A stretch of 64,000 bases of DNA from Oscillospiraceae bacterium (GCA_017432285.1 JAFRJM010000017.1:43624-107623), one strand, 5' to 3'; shown: positions 1-9,037, counted from the first letter of the stretch. Notes: generated from the sequence alone by a model not told the origin. Program-made: numbers and translations.

Positions 1-384
1 CTGTGCCTGATCCCGACAGTTGTGAGCTATTTCCTGTACAACTCAGCAGAGCCTTCACTTATGGGGCATTCCATGAACACGCTGGATATGATGATCTTTA
101 TGTTTTTCTGCTCCACGGCAACAATTATGTCTATGGTGGGTTTGTCTATGCTTCTGCAGAGATCTACTCTGCTTCAGAACATCGGCAAAAGCACACTGTA
201 CCTGTTCGGTACGCAGGGGATAGCGGCAGATCTGTTTACATGGGTCCTGTGGCAGATCGGTATAACATGGATCCCCCGATTCGGATGGCAGACTCTGTTT
301 GTCGGGGTCGCAAGATTGCTCTTTTCCTATCTTGTGATCGCAGTGCCCATCAATGCTTTAATGAAGATGATCTGGAAAAAATAA
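1..384 (+). CDS. Acyltransferase-3-like multi-pass membrane protein, C-terminal fragment
   Basis: The reading frame is open from base 1 and stops with TAA at 382-384, so only the last ~127 residues of a longer gene are visible. The fragment has three to four hydrophobic segments with short loops (for example around SMVGLSMLL and LLFSYLVIAVPI) and the local pattern IGKSTLYLF, which resembles the 'GK-TL-IYL' stretch near the end of acyltransferase family 3 (OafA/YrhL-type) proteins that O-acylate surface glycans. The protein ends in a basic MKMIWKK tail, presumably cytoplasmic. pepT follows 46 bases later with its own ribosome-binding site. Family assignment rests on the C-terminus only; another polytopic membrane protein is possible. 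Confidence 0.5.
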   Translation: MCLIPTVVSYFLYNSAEPSLMGHSMNTLDMMIFMFFCSTATIMSMVGLSMLLQRSTLLQNIGKSTLYLFGTQGIAADLFTWVLWQIGITWIPRFGWQTLFVGVARLLFSYLVIAVPINALMKMIWKK

Positions 385-430
385 CAGATACACGAAAATT
401 TGTCTAAAACATATTAATGAGGATATACAA

Positions 431-1657
431 ATGACAAAAACTACCGAACGTTTCCTTCGCTATGCGAAGATCGACACGATGAGTGAAGAGGGGCACCCCT
501 CCACTCCCTCTACTGAAAAACAATATGACCTGGCAAGGGTGCTTATCGAGGAACTCAAAGAATTAGGCGCTTCCGATGTCTACTTGGATGAGGAACTCTG
601 CTATGTATATGCAGCTGTTCCCTCCAACACAGACAAAAAAGTTGCCAAACTGGCTCTTGTTGCCCATATGGACACCAGTCCGGCAGTCAGCGACACGGAT
701 GTCAAGCCGGTGATCACTGAAAATTATAAGGGACAGGACATAGAAATGGGAACCGACGGCCGCGTGCTGTCTCCAAAGGATTATCCTTCTCTGCTGAACT
801 ATATCGGACAGACGATAATCTGCTCGGACGGGTCAACGCTTCTCGGCTCAGACGATAAATCCGGCATAGCTATCATCATGAGCCTGGTGGAACATCTCAT
901 TTCCCATCCGGAAATCAGGCACGGGGATATAAAAGTAGCCTTTACCCCTGACGAGGAAGTCGGAATGGGCGTATCCGGTCTGGATTACGGAAGGCTAGAT
1001 GCGGATTTTGGGTATACCCTCGACGGCGGGCAACTGGGAGACCTCAACTTTGAGTGCTTCAACGCTGCAAGTGGAGCCGTTAAGGTGAACGGCCTCAGCA
1101 TCCATCCCGGAAGCGCAAAGGGAAAGATGAAAAACGCAGTCAGGATAGCAATGGAATTCGATTCCCTTCTCCCGAAGGCGGAGAGCCCGGAGTATACAGA
1201 AGGTTATGAAGGCTTCTATCACCTGGACCACTTTGCCGGAGACTGTGACGGCGCGGAGATGGCATACATCCTCCGTGATCACGACGGTAATATTCTGGAA
1301 CAGCGCAAGAAAGTCTTCAGAGCCGCCGCGGACTATATCAATGCCAAATACGGTGATAACACTGTAGAAGTCGAGATCCGTGACAGTTATAGGAACATGC
1401 GCGAAATAATCGAAAAGAATTACCACCTTATAGAGAATGCATGTAAAGCATTTGAAACTTACGGCATCACTCCAAGAATCTCCCCGATACGCGGAGGGAC
1501 AGATGGAGCTACCATGTCTTTCAACGGAGTTCCCTGCCCGAACCTCTCCGCAGGCGGTCACAACTGTCACGGAAGATATGAATATGTATGTGCAGAAAGC
1601 ATGGACAAGATGGTTGATGTACTGCTGGAAATCGTAAAGCTCTATGAAACGATGTAA
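431..1657 (+). CDS. pepT: Peptidase T (tripeptide aminopeptidase)
   Basis: Cytosolic zinc aminopeptidase that removes the N-terminal residue from tripeptides. The 408-residue length matches PepT. Visible M20-family landmarks are AHMDTSPAVSD near residue 78 (metal-binding His/Asp), GSDDKSG near 139 (bridging Asp), TPDEEVGMG near 173 (catalytic and metal Glu), YTLDGG near 196 and the C-terminal GGHNCHGRYEYV with the last metal-binding His. The ATG at 431 follows GAGGATAT at a good distance. It is followed by a strong terminator, so it is a single gene or the end of an operon with the upstream membrane protein. Confidence 0.95.
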   Translation: MTKTTERFLRYAKIDTMSEEGHPSTPSTEKQYDLARVLIEELKELGASDVYLDEELCYVYAAVPSNTDKKVAKLALVAHMDTSPAVSDTDVKPVITENYKGQDIEMGTDGRVLSPKDYPSLLNYIGQTIICSDGSTLLGSDDKSGIAIIMSLVEHLISHPEIRHGDIKVAFTPDEEVGMGVSGLDYGRLDADFGYTLDGGQLGDLNFECFNAASGAVKVNGLSIHPGSAKGKMKNAVRIAMEFDSLLPKAESPEYTEGYEGFYHLDHFAGDCDGAEMAYILRDHDGNILEQRKKVFRAAADYINAKYGDNTVEVEIRDSYRNMREIIEKNYHLIENACKAFETYGITPRISPIRGGTDGATMSFNGVPCPNLSAGGHNCHGRYEYVCAESMDKMVDVLLEIVKLYETM

Positions 1658-1714
1658 AGGATTTCCACTTAACGAAAAGTAGTATTCCTTTACAGATATT
1701 ACAGAATGTATAAG

Positions 1715-1751
1715 AAAATCGGGGTTTCTGACTATAAATCCCCGATTTTTT
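1715..1751 (+). terminator. Intrinsic terminator of pepT
   Basis: Perfect 10-bp inverted repeat, AAAATCGGGG at 1715-1724 against CCCCGATTTT at 1740-1749, ending in a run of six T. Confidence 0.85.
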
Positions 1752-1861
1752 GTATTATTTGTTTATTATTCCTTACTTTATCTTTTCAAAAACAGTTAAA
1801 AATAATATAATTTGAACAGCAAGTTTTATTTACAGACAAGTTTTGTGTACAGGTGATTTCG

Positions 1862-2065
1862 ATGGAAGAAATATTGAAAAACCGTATCAGATTTGCCAGA
1901 TTGAAAAAGGGATACTCCCAGCAGAAACTGGCTGATCTAACGGGTGTTTCCCGCCAGACCATATGCTCAATAGAAAACGGGCAGTTTGCGCCTACAGCTA
2001 AACTTGCCCTGAAGATATGCATCGCTTTGGATCAAAAGTTTGAGCACTTGTTCTATCTTTCATAG
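1862..2065 (+). CDS. Small XRE-family helix-turn-helix regulator
   Basis: 67-residue single-domain DNA-binding protein. The helix-turn-helix is clear: SQQKLADLTGVSRQTICSIE around residues 18-37, followed by PTAKLALKICIALD, the fourth and fifth helices of the Cro/C1 fold. It resembles the YozG/plasmid-type 'SQQELA...VSRQTI..IE' subgroup. I start it at ATG 1862, six bases after AGGTGA; an in-frame GTG at 1853 lies inside that ribosome-binding site and is unlikely. It stands alone between two terminators, so its target is not evident; the upstream leader is very AT-rich and could hold its own operator. Confidence 0.85.
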   Translation: MEEILKNRIRFARLKKGYSQQKLADLTGVSRQTICSIENGQFAPTAKLALKICIALDQKFEHLFYLS

Positions 2066-2091
2066 TTTCTAAAAATAAAGTGTTATGTATT

Positions 2092-2146
2092 AAAGCCATC
2101 TCTGCAGGCAGCGATTGTCGCTGCTTCTGTCAGAAATGGCCTTTTT
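2092..2146. terminator. Bidirectional terminator between convergent genes
   Basis: Nested hairpin between the XRE gene (+) and the DHHW gene (-): outer arms AAAGCCAT / ATGGCCTTT enclose an inner GCAGCGA-TTG-TCGCTGC stem. A-run on the left and T-run on the right suit termination from both sides. Confidence 0.75.
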
Positions 2147-2151
2147 CCTTA

Positions 2152-3192
2152 TCAGAATCCGTTGATCTGCTTGAAGACCGCGTCCATATAACGCTCATTG
2201 GCTTCCAGAATCACGATGTCCGGCTGGCTGCTCATTACCAGTTCATCCATGCTGCAGCTCCGGACATCCTCCCACTGGACAGATGCAAATCTCTTCTCCA
2301 GATAAGGAACAAAATACTGCGAATAAGAATCTCCTATTATCAGGACCGAGCGCGGATCTTTCTCATAATCGTAATTCGTTGCCACTCTGTCCGTGCACAG
2401 AGGGAATATCCCATACAATCCGCATAAATTTGGAAGATCCATCTCCTGTGGTTCTCCTTCGGTAAATCCGTACTCTGTGAAATCCGTCTCCACCGGCAGA
2501 CCAAGCTGAGACAGGACTTTATCCAAAGCCACCAGCGCTCCCGCATGATTCCAGTGGGTGTCTCTCGGGAAATACAGCTGCACCGTGTCCTTCAGTTCCC
2601 GCATCCTGTCTTTTTCATAGCTCATAATTACGCTTGTATTTTTGTCTACATAATCTGCCAACATGTCCGTCCGGTTCTCTTCGTTTATGACCGGATAACA
2701 GTCAGGAACATATTCTCCATAAACCACCGGTTTGCAAGGCGCAAGAACTACTGTCAGCGTTGTCCCGAACTTCTCATAGAAATTCTTTCTTTGTTCAAGT
2801 CCGTCGCAGAACGTTAATAACTCTTCAGGTGAATATGTAAGTATTCCCTGGTAATTCGCCAGCGGTGTCCCACTGTTGGGTCCGTCTTTGAGGAACATCC
2901 ATCCCTCTTTTCCGAGGATGACCTGTGAACTGTCAGTCGTTTTAAACAGTTTGTACTCCAGCTCATTGACCAGTTTTACGCATTTGTATCTGAACGGAGC
3001 GCTGTCGATCATGAATTCATTCATGTTGTGAATAAACTCAGGACCTGTCCTGGAGGCAAGGACAGCCGGAAATCTGGTCAGGAAACGGTTTTCGTGATTG
3101 TCCATAGACAGCTGCTTTGAGAAGATATTAAACAGCACAAAGGACAGGCTCAAGACCAAGGCCAATACGCTTACAAACACTTTTTTCGCCAT
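2152..3192 (-). CDS. DHHW/AlgX-like SGNH-family protein, partner of MBOAT
   Basis: 346-residue membrane-anchored protein with an N-terminal transmembrane segment (VLALVLSLSFVLFNIF, residues ~8-24) and an extracytoplasmic domain. Two motifs point to the AlgJ/AlgX/DHHW group of SGNH-like O-acetyltransferases: FPRDTHWNHAG around residue 212 (Asp-x-His-Trp pair) and LIIGDSYSQYF around 290 (nucleophile Ser block). These proteins work with an MBOAT protein to move acetyl groups onto exported polysaccharide, and the MBOAT gene lies 11 bases upstream in the same direction. ATG at 3192 follows GGAGGGGCAGGC; the longer open frame upstream overlaps MBOAT coding sequence. The acceptor glycan is unknown. 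Confidence 0.8.
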   Translation of the reverse strand: MAKKVFVSVLALVLSLSFVLFNIFSKQLSMDNHENRFLTRFPAVLASRTGPEFIHNMNEFMIDSAPFRYKCVKLVNELEYKLFKTTDSSQVILGKEGWMFLKDGPNSGTPLANYQGILTYSPEELLTFCDGLEQRKNFYEKFGTTLTVVLAPCKPVVYGEYVPDCYPVINEENRTDMLADYVDKNTSVIMSYEKDRMRELKDTVQLYFPRDTHWNHAGALVALDKVLSQLGLPVETDFTEYGFTEGEPQEMDLPNLCGLYGIFPLCTDRVATNYDYEKDPRSVLIIGDSYSQYFVPYLEKRFASVQWEDVRSCSMDELVMSSQPDIVILEANERYMDAVFKQINGF

Positions 3193-3203
3193 GCCTGCCC
3201 CTC

Positions 3204-4583
3204 CTAAAACTGAAAATATATGAACGCGTTGTACGTTCCAGCGATTATCTTGGCCAGACTTACAAAAAACAGCACGAGCAGGACTGCAGCCTGCACCCAT
3301 CCCAGCTCTTTTTCGCTGTCTATTTTCTCTCTGACTGCGGGGATCAGCTTCTGAAGAAGCCCGCATCCAAGAACAGCTGCCGCCAAAAGGACCAGCGTCT
3401 TTACATCACAGAACTGACTTACGCGGTATGCAGGATGCCCTGTGCCAAAGGTGAATATCTTTTCCAGATATGTCGCCGCCTCTGCCACTGAACCGCTTCG
3501 GAACAGTACCCATCCGACCAGGATCTGAAGCCAGGTCAGGGGCATTTTGACTGCTTTGGGGAACTTATGAATTATGAAGCGGTCCAGGATGACGCACAGA
3601 CCGTGCCATAAGCCAAACAGCAGGAATGTTGTCCCTGATCCGTGCCATATGCCTGTCAGCAAGAAGACAATAAGCAGATTAACTGCTGTTCTGACATTTC
3701 CTCTTCTGTTGCCTCCCAGTGGGATATAGACATATTCCCTGAACCATGCAGAGAGGGTAGCATGCCATCTTCTCCAGAAATCGGATATGCTTTCCGCTGT
3801 GTATGGATAGTCAAAATTTTCTGCCAGATGGAATCCGAATATTCTTCCAAGGCCGACTGCCATATCTGAGTAACCGGAAAAATCGTAGTATATCTCCATC
3901 GCATACAGGATGAGTCCGAACCATAATATCGGTCCTGACAGATAATTGACTTTCACGCTGTAAATACGAGAGCAGATCAGTCCGAAATAGTCTGCAAGTA
4001 GAACTTTCTTGCCGAGCCCAATCACGAATCTCTTGCATCCGTAGGCGATATCATCAAAGGAGACCTTCCTGTCATTGAGATCCGCAGCCGAATCACGGTA
4101 AAGGTCTATGGGACCGGATGAGATCCTCGGGAAAAAGCTCAGAAACAGGGCTGTTTTTATCGGGTTTGTCTGTTCATCAGCTTTTCCGGTGTATATGTCG
4201 ATCAGATAGCTCATCGCCATGAAGGTCAGGAACGACAGTCCTGTCGGCATGACAGAGGGATCCAGAGCTTTCGGGCAATAGTATCTGTTCAGGCTCTTTC
4301 CGTATTTGAACCAGCACAGGATGACCATCAACAGCAAAACGCCTGTAATGAGGCCTACCTTCCTGAGCGCCTTATTATCTGATCTCCCGATGATGAGTCC
4401 GAAAACATAGCTGATGATTATTACTGCGGGTAGGGCCCAGAATCTATCCCATTCTCCCCACAGAAAGAATGTCCCTCCGCACAGCACCAAAACAAGGTTC
4501 TTCAGCCGTTTTGGACTGATCCAGTAGATCAGCACAGATATGGGAAGAAACATCATCAGAAACGGAATGGAAGAAAAATACAC
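3204..4583 (-). CDS. MBOAT-family membrane O-acyltransferase (AlgI/DltB-like)
   Basis: 459-residue polytopic protein with about ten membrane segments. It begins YFSSIPFLMMFLPISVLIYW, like AlgI, and carries the family core HATLSAWFREYVYIPLGGNR (~275-294) and LLTGIWHGSGTTFLLFG (~309-325), where the invariant catalytic His is in IWHG. MBOAT proteins pass acyl groups from a cytosolic donor across the membrane. Together with the following DHHW gene it forms a surface-glycan O-acetylation pair. The ribosome-binding site AGAGGAAAGGA is strong. Only 20 bases separate it from the end of rsmG, so it may be read through from the mnmE-mnmG-rsmG transcript. The product is likely alginate-type rather than teichoic D-alanylation because no dlt genes are present. 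Confidence 0.9.
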   Translation of the reverse strand: MYFSSIPFLMMFLPISVLIYWISPKRLKNLVLVLCGGTFFLWGEWDRFWALPAVIIISYVFGLIIGRSDNKALRKVGLITGVLLLMVILCWFKYGKSLNRYYCPKALDPSVMPTGLSFLTFMAMSYLIDIYTGKADEQTNPIKTALFLSFFPRISSGPIDLYRDSAADLNDRKVSFDDIAYGCKRFVIGLGKKVLLADYFGLICSRIYSVKVNYLSGPILWFGLILYAMEIYYDFSGYSDMAVGLGRIFGFHLAENFDYPYTAESISDFWRRWHATLSAWFREYVYIPLGGNRRGNVRTAVNLLIVFLLTGIWHGSGTTFLLFGLWHGLCVILDRFIIHKFPKAVKMPLTWLQILVGWVLFRSGSVAEAATYLEKIFTFGTGHPAYRVSQFCDVKTLVLLAAAVLGCGLLQKLIPAVREKIDSEKELGWVQAAVLLVLFFVSLAKIIAGTYNAFIYFQF

Positions 4584-4603
4584 TGTCCTTTCCTCTCTTC
4601 TTT

Positions 4604-5305
4604 CTACAATGAAGCTTTTCTTATATTCTTGCTCTGCCGCGGATACTTTGCCGGGCAGGGCTTTATCTTCTCTATCTCAAGTATTACCCTCTCTCCCGCC
4701 GTGGGAAGGGTAAGTTCATGTATGCCTGTCACTTTTCCTCCAAGGACAGACAGGGCATTCTTCGCGAGATCTATCTCTTCTCCCGCTCCGGCGCCTTTCA
4801 TGGCTACAAGTTTGCCGCCGACTTTGACCAAGGGGAGCGTATACTCCAACAGTGCAGGAAGGAGCGCCACTGCGCGGGAAGAGACGACGTCAAACGTATC
4901 TCTGAACTCGCCGCGTCCGGCCTCTTCGCCTCTTGCGTGTATACCGGTAACGGTATATCCCAGCTTTTCTGCTGTCCTGACCGCGAACTGAAGTTTTTTG
5001 TCCGTTGCCTCTATCAGGGTGACATCTATATCCGGTCTTGCGATCTTCAGGATAACACCGGGAAATCCGGGGCCGGTGCCTACATCAGCCAGTCTGCAGC
5101 CTTCGGGAAGATAGGGAAGGATGGTGAGGCAGTCCAGAGCGTTCTTCTCCTCCATCTCATCCGGATCTGTGATCGCGGTGAGATTGAACTGCTCGTTCGT
5201 AACACGGACTGCTTCGCAGTACAGGTCGATCTTCTCAGCAGCGCTGACATCAAGGTCCACGCCATACTTCTTTGCGTTTTCTATCAAACGGTGGATATCA
5301 ATCAT
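4604..5305 (-). CDS. rsmG: 16S rRNA (guanine-527-N7)-methyltransferase
   Basis: 233-residue SAM-dependent methyltransferase acting on G527 of 16S rRNA in the 530 loop. Motifs: NLTAITDPDEMEEKNALDCL (~43-62), SAM-binding ADVGTGPGFPG (~75-85), VTLIEATDKKLQF (~95-107) and the basic C-terminal PAKYPRQSKNIRKASL, the usual RsmG tail. ATG at 5305 follows GGAGGAG; this start overlaps the mnmG stop by eight bases, showing translational coupling. Loss of this gene is classically linked to low-level streptomycin resistance; here it looks intact. Confidence 0.95.
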   Translation of the reverse strand: MIDIHRLIENAKKYGVDLDVSAAEKIDLYCEAVRVTNEQFNLTAITDPDEMEEKNALDCLTILPYLPEGCRLADVGTGPGFPGVILKIARPDIDVTLIEATDKKLQFAVRTAEKLGYTVTGIHARGEEAGRGEFRDTFDVVSSRAVALLPALLEYTLPLVKVGGKLVAMKGAGAGEEIDLAKNALSVLGGKVTGIHELTLPTAGERVILEIEKIKPCPAKYPRQSKNIRKASL

Positions 5306-7193
5306 TCTTCTCCTCCCGTCTCTCATAGCGGTGTTTCGCGATCCATACAGACAGAACCTGCAGATCCGCGGGATTCACTCCGCTTATCCTCGCCGCCTGC
5401 CCGAATGAAGCCGGCTTTATCTTGTTCAGCTTGTCCGCCGCTTCCAGCCTGAGGCCAGTGATCTGCTTGTAATCTATGTCTCCAGGAAGACGCATAGTCT
5501 CCTCTTTGCGCAGTTTGTTGGCAAGTGAGCTCTGTCTTTTGAGGTAGCCCTCGTACTTTATCTCTATCTCAGCCTTCTGGACAGTTCTGCTGGAGGGAAG
5601 CTTCCCGTCCGGGTGCAGGTATCTGCATATATCCTCATAGTGGATGTTCGGTCTCTTGAGGATCGCATCAGCTGCCATACCCTTGTTAAGCTCGGTCTCT
5701 CCCTTTTCACGGAGCATCTCGTTTACTTCCGCCGTCGGATGAATGACTGTTGATCTGATCCTCTCTATCTCTTCTTCCAGTTCTTTCTGGTTCTTAAGGA
5801 ATTCATTGTATTTCTCCTCCGAGACGAGTCCAAGCTGATATCCCTTCTCACAGAGCCGGTCATCCGCGTTGTCCTGCCTGAGGATCAGCCTGTATTCGCA
5901 TCTGGATGTCATCATCCTGTACGGGTCATTGACTCCCTTGGTGACGAGGTCGTCTATAAGGGTGCCTATATAGGCTTCCTGCCTTGTAAGAACAAACGGC
6001 TCCTTTCCCTGAATGAGGTGAACTGCGTTGATTCCCGCCATGAGACCCTGTACAGCGGCCTCCTCGTATCCGGAGGTTCCGTTGAACTGTCCCGCTCCAA
6101 ACAGGCCGGAGATCTGTTTGGACTCCAGGGAAGGTTTGAGGGAAAGAGGATCGCAGCAGTCGTATTCTATGGCATATGCCGGTCGCATGATCTCGACATT
6201 CTCCAGTCCCTCTATTGTCCGGTACATCTCATACTGCACATCCAGCGGAAGGGAAGAGCTCATTCCCTGGAGATACATCTCTTCCGTATTGTATCCGCAT
6301 GGTTCTATGAACAGCTGATGTCTCTTCTTGTCCGAGAAACGGACCACTTTGTCCTCAATGGAAGGGCAGTACCTCGGTCCGATACCTACTATCGCTCCTC
6401 CGTACAGCGGTGAGCGGGAAAGATTCTGCCGGATTATCTCATGTGTTCGTTCATTTGTATATGCTATGTAGCAGCAGACCTTATTCTCAAGCTTTTCTTC
6501 TTCATCAAAGCAGAAGGGGACGATATTATCATCTCCGTCCTGTCGCTCCAGTTTGCTGAAATCTATGCTGCGTCTGTGTACCCTTGCAGGTGTTCCCGTC
6601 TTGAATCTCCGGATCGGAAGTCCGAGATCCACAAGATTCTGCGTGAGTTTGGTCGCGGGGACGACGCCGTCCGGCCCGCTGTGCCGTATAGCGTCCCCAA
6701 CGAAGATCTTTCCTCCAAGATACGTTCCTGTACAGATTATAACTGCTTTGCAACCGAAATCTCCTCCGAGGGACGTTCTTACGCCGGTAACTTTGCCGTC
6801 TTCGCAGAGTATCTCTGTAACTTCATCCTGGAATATATCAAGACCCTTCTGTTTCTCCAGAGCAGATTTCATATACCTGTGATATGCGCGTCTGTCGCTC
6901 TGTACACGCAACGAATGGACTGCCGGACCTTTTGCCAGGTTCAGCATACGGCTCTGGAGCATAGTGGCATCTGCAGCTCTGCCCATCTCTCCTCCGAGAG
7001 CATCCAGCTCAAAGACCAGATGTCCCTTTCCGGTTCCTCCGATAGACGGATTGCACGGCATGTTGCCTATTGCATCCAGCGTTATGGTAAAGATTGCTGT
7101 TTTACATCCGAGACGCGCTGAAGCAAGAGCAGCCTCTATCCCGGCATGCCCCGCGCCTATCACTGCAACGTCATAAGACGGAAATTCAAACAT
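5298..7193 (-). CDS. mnmG: tRNA uridine-5-carboxymethylaminomethyl modification enzyme MnmG (GidA)
   Basis: FAD-dependent subunit that with MnmE installs the cmnm5 group on wobble U34 of certain tRNAs. The 631-residue length is typical. Visible features: Rossmann FAD motif VIGAGHAGIEAALA (~11-24), NPSIGGTGKGHLV (~48-60), KTGTPARVHRRSID (~198-211), the C-terminal GFGxG-like GLFGAGQFNGTSGYEEAAVQG (given here as positions ~365-385) and ITGLRLEAADKLNKIKP near the end. It sits 19 bases after mnmE and overlaps rsmG, the standard origin-proximal order. Confidence 0.97.
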   Translation of the reverse strand: MFEFPSYDVAVIGAGHAGIEAALASARLGCKTAIFTITLDAIGNMPCNPSIGGTGKGHLVFELDALGGEMGRAADATMLQSRMLNLAKGPAVHSLRVQSDRRAYHRYMKSALEKQKGLDIFQDEVTEILCEDGKVTGVRTSLGGDFGCKAVIICTGTYLGGKIFVGDAIRHSGPDGVVPATKLTQNLVDLGLPIRRFKTGTPARVHRRSIDFSKLERQDGDDNIVPFCFDEEEKLENKVCCYIAYTNERTHEIIRQNLSRSPLYGGAIVGIGPRYCPSIEDKVVRFSDKKRHQLFIEPCGYNTEEMYLQGMSSSLPLDVQYEMYRTIEGLENVEIMRPAYAIEYDCCDPLSLKPSLESKQISGLFGAGQFNGTSGYEEAAVQGLMAGINAVHLIQGKEPFVLTRQEAYIGTLIDDLVTKGVNDPYRMMTSRCEYRLILRQDNADDRLCEKGYQLGLVSEEKYNEFLKNQKELEEEIERIRSTVIHPTAEVNEMLREKGETELNKGMAADAILKRPNIHYEDICRYLHPDGKLPSSRTVQKAEIEIKYEGYLKRQSSLANKLRKEETMRLPGDIDYKQITGLRLEAADKLNKIKPASFGQAARISGVNPADLQVLSVWIAKHRYERREEKND

Positions 7194-7212
7194 TTCTATT
7201 ATCTCCCGATCA

Positions 7213-8586
7213 TTATTTTCCTACGCAGAATCGGTCAAAGACCGCATTTATCACTTCTTCGCTCGCGTTCTCACCGGACAGATCATAAAGCGCAGCCAGT
7301 GCTTCGTCCAGCAGTGCATAGCATACATCAAGAGTCAGCCCAATCTCAACACCTTCAAGGGCATCCTTTACTGCTTGTCTTGCTCTCTGAGCGCACCCTC
7401 TCTGTCTTTCATTAGCAAGTAGAGGGGCATCCGCATCAAACCCGGATGTACCGAGGAAATCTGAAACTGCCTGGGACAGCGTTTTCAAAGATTCAGGATC
7501 TTTGGCGGTCAGTTCTGTCACATGAGAAAACGTTTTGTATATCTCATCTTTCTCTATCTTCTCCTCAAGATCCCCTTTATTGAGTATCGCAAGGACAGGT
7601 TTGTCTTTCAGATCGGCTATCAAAGCCCTGTCGTCGTCACTGAGCGGACGGCCCTGGTCGAATACCGCGAGGATAAGATTTGAGTTTTCCAGGCGCTTTT
7701 TTGCCCGCGAGATACCGATCTGCTCGATCTCTCCGCTTGCTTCCTCACGTATGCCGGCAGTGTCAGCCAGCAGAAGTGTCACTCCGCCTATAGTGACCCT
7801 CTCCTCAAGGATATCCCTGGTAGTTCCTGCTTCGCTAGAGACTATGGCTTTGTCAAATCCTGCAACGAGGTTCAGAAGGGTGCTTTTTCCTACATTGGGG
7901 CTGCCTATTATGGCTGCAGGAACTCCTCTAAGCATTTTCTGTCCGGAATCATAGCCTTTCAGGAGACTGTCAAGTTCTCTTTGCACTGCCTTCAGATCAG
8001 CTATCAGCTGCTCCGGATCTGCTTCTTCCACATCTTCTTCGGGGAAGTCTATCTCTGCTGCTATCTGAGTCTGTATATCGAGCAGGTCCTGCTTCAGTTC
8101 CTCTGTTTTTCTTGCCAGAGAGCCTTCTGCAAGGGATGCTGCAGCACGTTCCCCGTCCACAGAAACTGCATTTATGATGTCCATCACCGCTTCCGCTTCC
8201 GTGAGGCTTATCCTTCCGTTGAGAAAAGCCCTTCTTGTAAACTCTCCCTTTCCCGCAGGCTCAGCACCAGCGTCAATCACTTCTCTGAGAACTGCTTCGG
8301 TGACCGCCTCTCCTCCGTGGCACTGCAGTTCTACGACATCTTCACCTGTGTAGCTCTTCGGTGCGCGGAAACACAGCAGGATGACCTGATCCAGGATCTC
8401 TCCATCCAGAGTATGGGCATTTCCGAGACAGGCTGTATATCCTTCCATTCTGGAAAGATCTCGTTTCCCTCTTGGAGTGAAAACACGGGAAGCGATAGGC
8501 ATGGCTTCATCGCCTGATATGCGTATGATACCTATACCGCCCTTTCCCGCAGGGGTGGATATAGCGGCAATTGTTGATGTCAGCAT
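7213..8586 (-). CDS. mnmE: tRNA modification GTPase MnmE (TrmE)
   Basis: 457-residue GTPase partner of MnmG. The N-terminal folate-binding domain starts TSTIAAISTPAGKGGIGIIR; the G domain shows GSPNVGKST (G1, ~225), TTRDILEE (G2), DTAGI (G3) and LNKGD (G4); the protein ends DRFCVGK, with the family's conserved C-terminal Cys. ATG at 8586 overlaps the stop of the upstream pyrophosphatase-like gene by seven bases, with AGAGGA ahead of it. A longer frame runs upstream but lies within that gene. Cytosolic; the partner gene mnmG follows. Confidence 0.96.
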   Translation of the reverse strand: MLTSTIAAISTPAGKGGIGIIRISGDEAMPIASRVFTPRGKRDLSRMEGYTACLGNAHTLDGEILDQVILLCFRAPKSYTGEDVVELQCHGGEAVTEAVLREVIDAGAEPAGKGEFTRRAFLNGRISLTEAEAVMDIINAVSVDGERAAASLAEGSLARKTEELKQDLLDIQTQIAAEIDFPEEDVEEADPEQLIADLKAVQRELDSLLKGYDSGQKMLRGVPAAIIGSPNVGKSTLLNLVAGFDKAIVSSEAGTTRDILEERVTIGGVTLLLADTAGIREEASGEIEQIGISRAKKRLENSNLILAVFDQGRPLSDDDRALIADLKDKPVLAILNKGDLEEKIEKDEIYKTFSHVTELTAKDPESLKTLSQAVSDFLGTSGFDADAPLLANERQRGCAQRARQAVKDALEGVEIGLTLDVCYALLDEALAALYDLSGENASEEVINAVFDRFCVGK

Positions 8587-8945
8587 GGCTGATCCTCTCT
8601 TCTGATGATTATTCCTCTCTGCATTCCCCATTTTCCGTAGAATGCATCTATTATATTCATCTCCTCCGCGTTGCATCCGAGAAGGAGCTTGATCTCTGTG
8701 TCATGTTTGGCAAGATCTACCGTGGCGATTATGCCCACTACCGTCTTTTCGCCGCTTGATCCGATCCAGACGTCCACATCTTCTCCGTCCGGTGAGCTTG
8801 TCCCTTCCAAATAGCCGTAATCCACTTCGTAGAGGATCTGCGGGTGCTCCGGATGATAACTCCCTTTAGGTCTGTCTATGACCACTGGGTGCTGAGCGAC
8901 CAGAAGGTCGAGAAATATCCAGAATTCACGTTCTTTTTCTGTCAT
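8580..8945 (-). CDS. Inorganic pyrophosphatase-like protein
   Basis: 121-residue small protein related to family I soluble pyrophosphatases. The signature region is present: ILYEVDYGYLEGTSSPDGED (~37-56) followed by VDVWIG, equivalent to the 'YGYIPGT...DGDPLDVLV' core that carries the catalytic Asp residues. At 121 residues it is shorter than the usual 165-175-residue enzyme and appears to lack part of the barrel, so activity is uncertain. ATG 8945 follows GGAGGGAA; its stop overlaps mnmE by seven bases, so the two are translationally coupled. A terminator-like hairpin separates it from khpB. Confidence 0.75.
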   Translation of the reverse strand: MTEKEREFWIFLDLLVAQHPVVIDRPKGSYHPEHPQILYEVDYGYLEGTSSPDGEDVDVWIGSSGEKTVVGIIATVDLAKHDTEIKLLLGCNAEEMNIIDAFYGKWGMQRGIIIRREDQPC

Positions 8946-8963
8946 ATTCCCTCCGATGAACGG

Positions 8964-9022
8964 AAAAAGGGTCAAAGTATCCCTGTCCCCAACAAATCTG
9001 TGGGAACACCGACCTTTGACCC
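8964..9022 (-). terminator. Terminator/attenuator between khpB and the pyrophosphatase-mnmE operon
   Basis: 9-bp perfect arms GGGTCAAAG (8969-8977) and CTTTGACCC (9014-9022); on the minus strand the hairpin is followed by TTTTT. A G/C-rich inner pairing (CCCTGTCCCC against GTGGGAACA) makes the structure compact. It would end the rpmH-khpB transcript or reduce read-through. Confidence 0.7.
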
Positions 9023-9037
9023 CGGCGTTCTAATAAA

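Noticed and set aside
1853-1861. GTG start for the XRE regulator
   Set aside because: The GTG lies inside the AGGTGA ribosome-binding site of the ATG at 1862.
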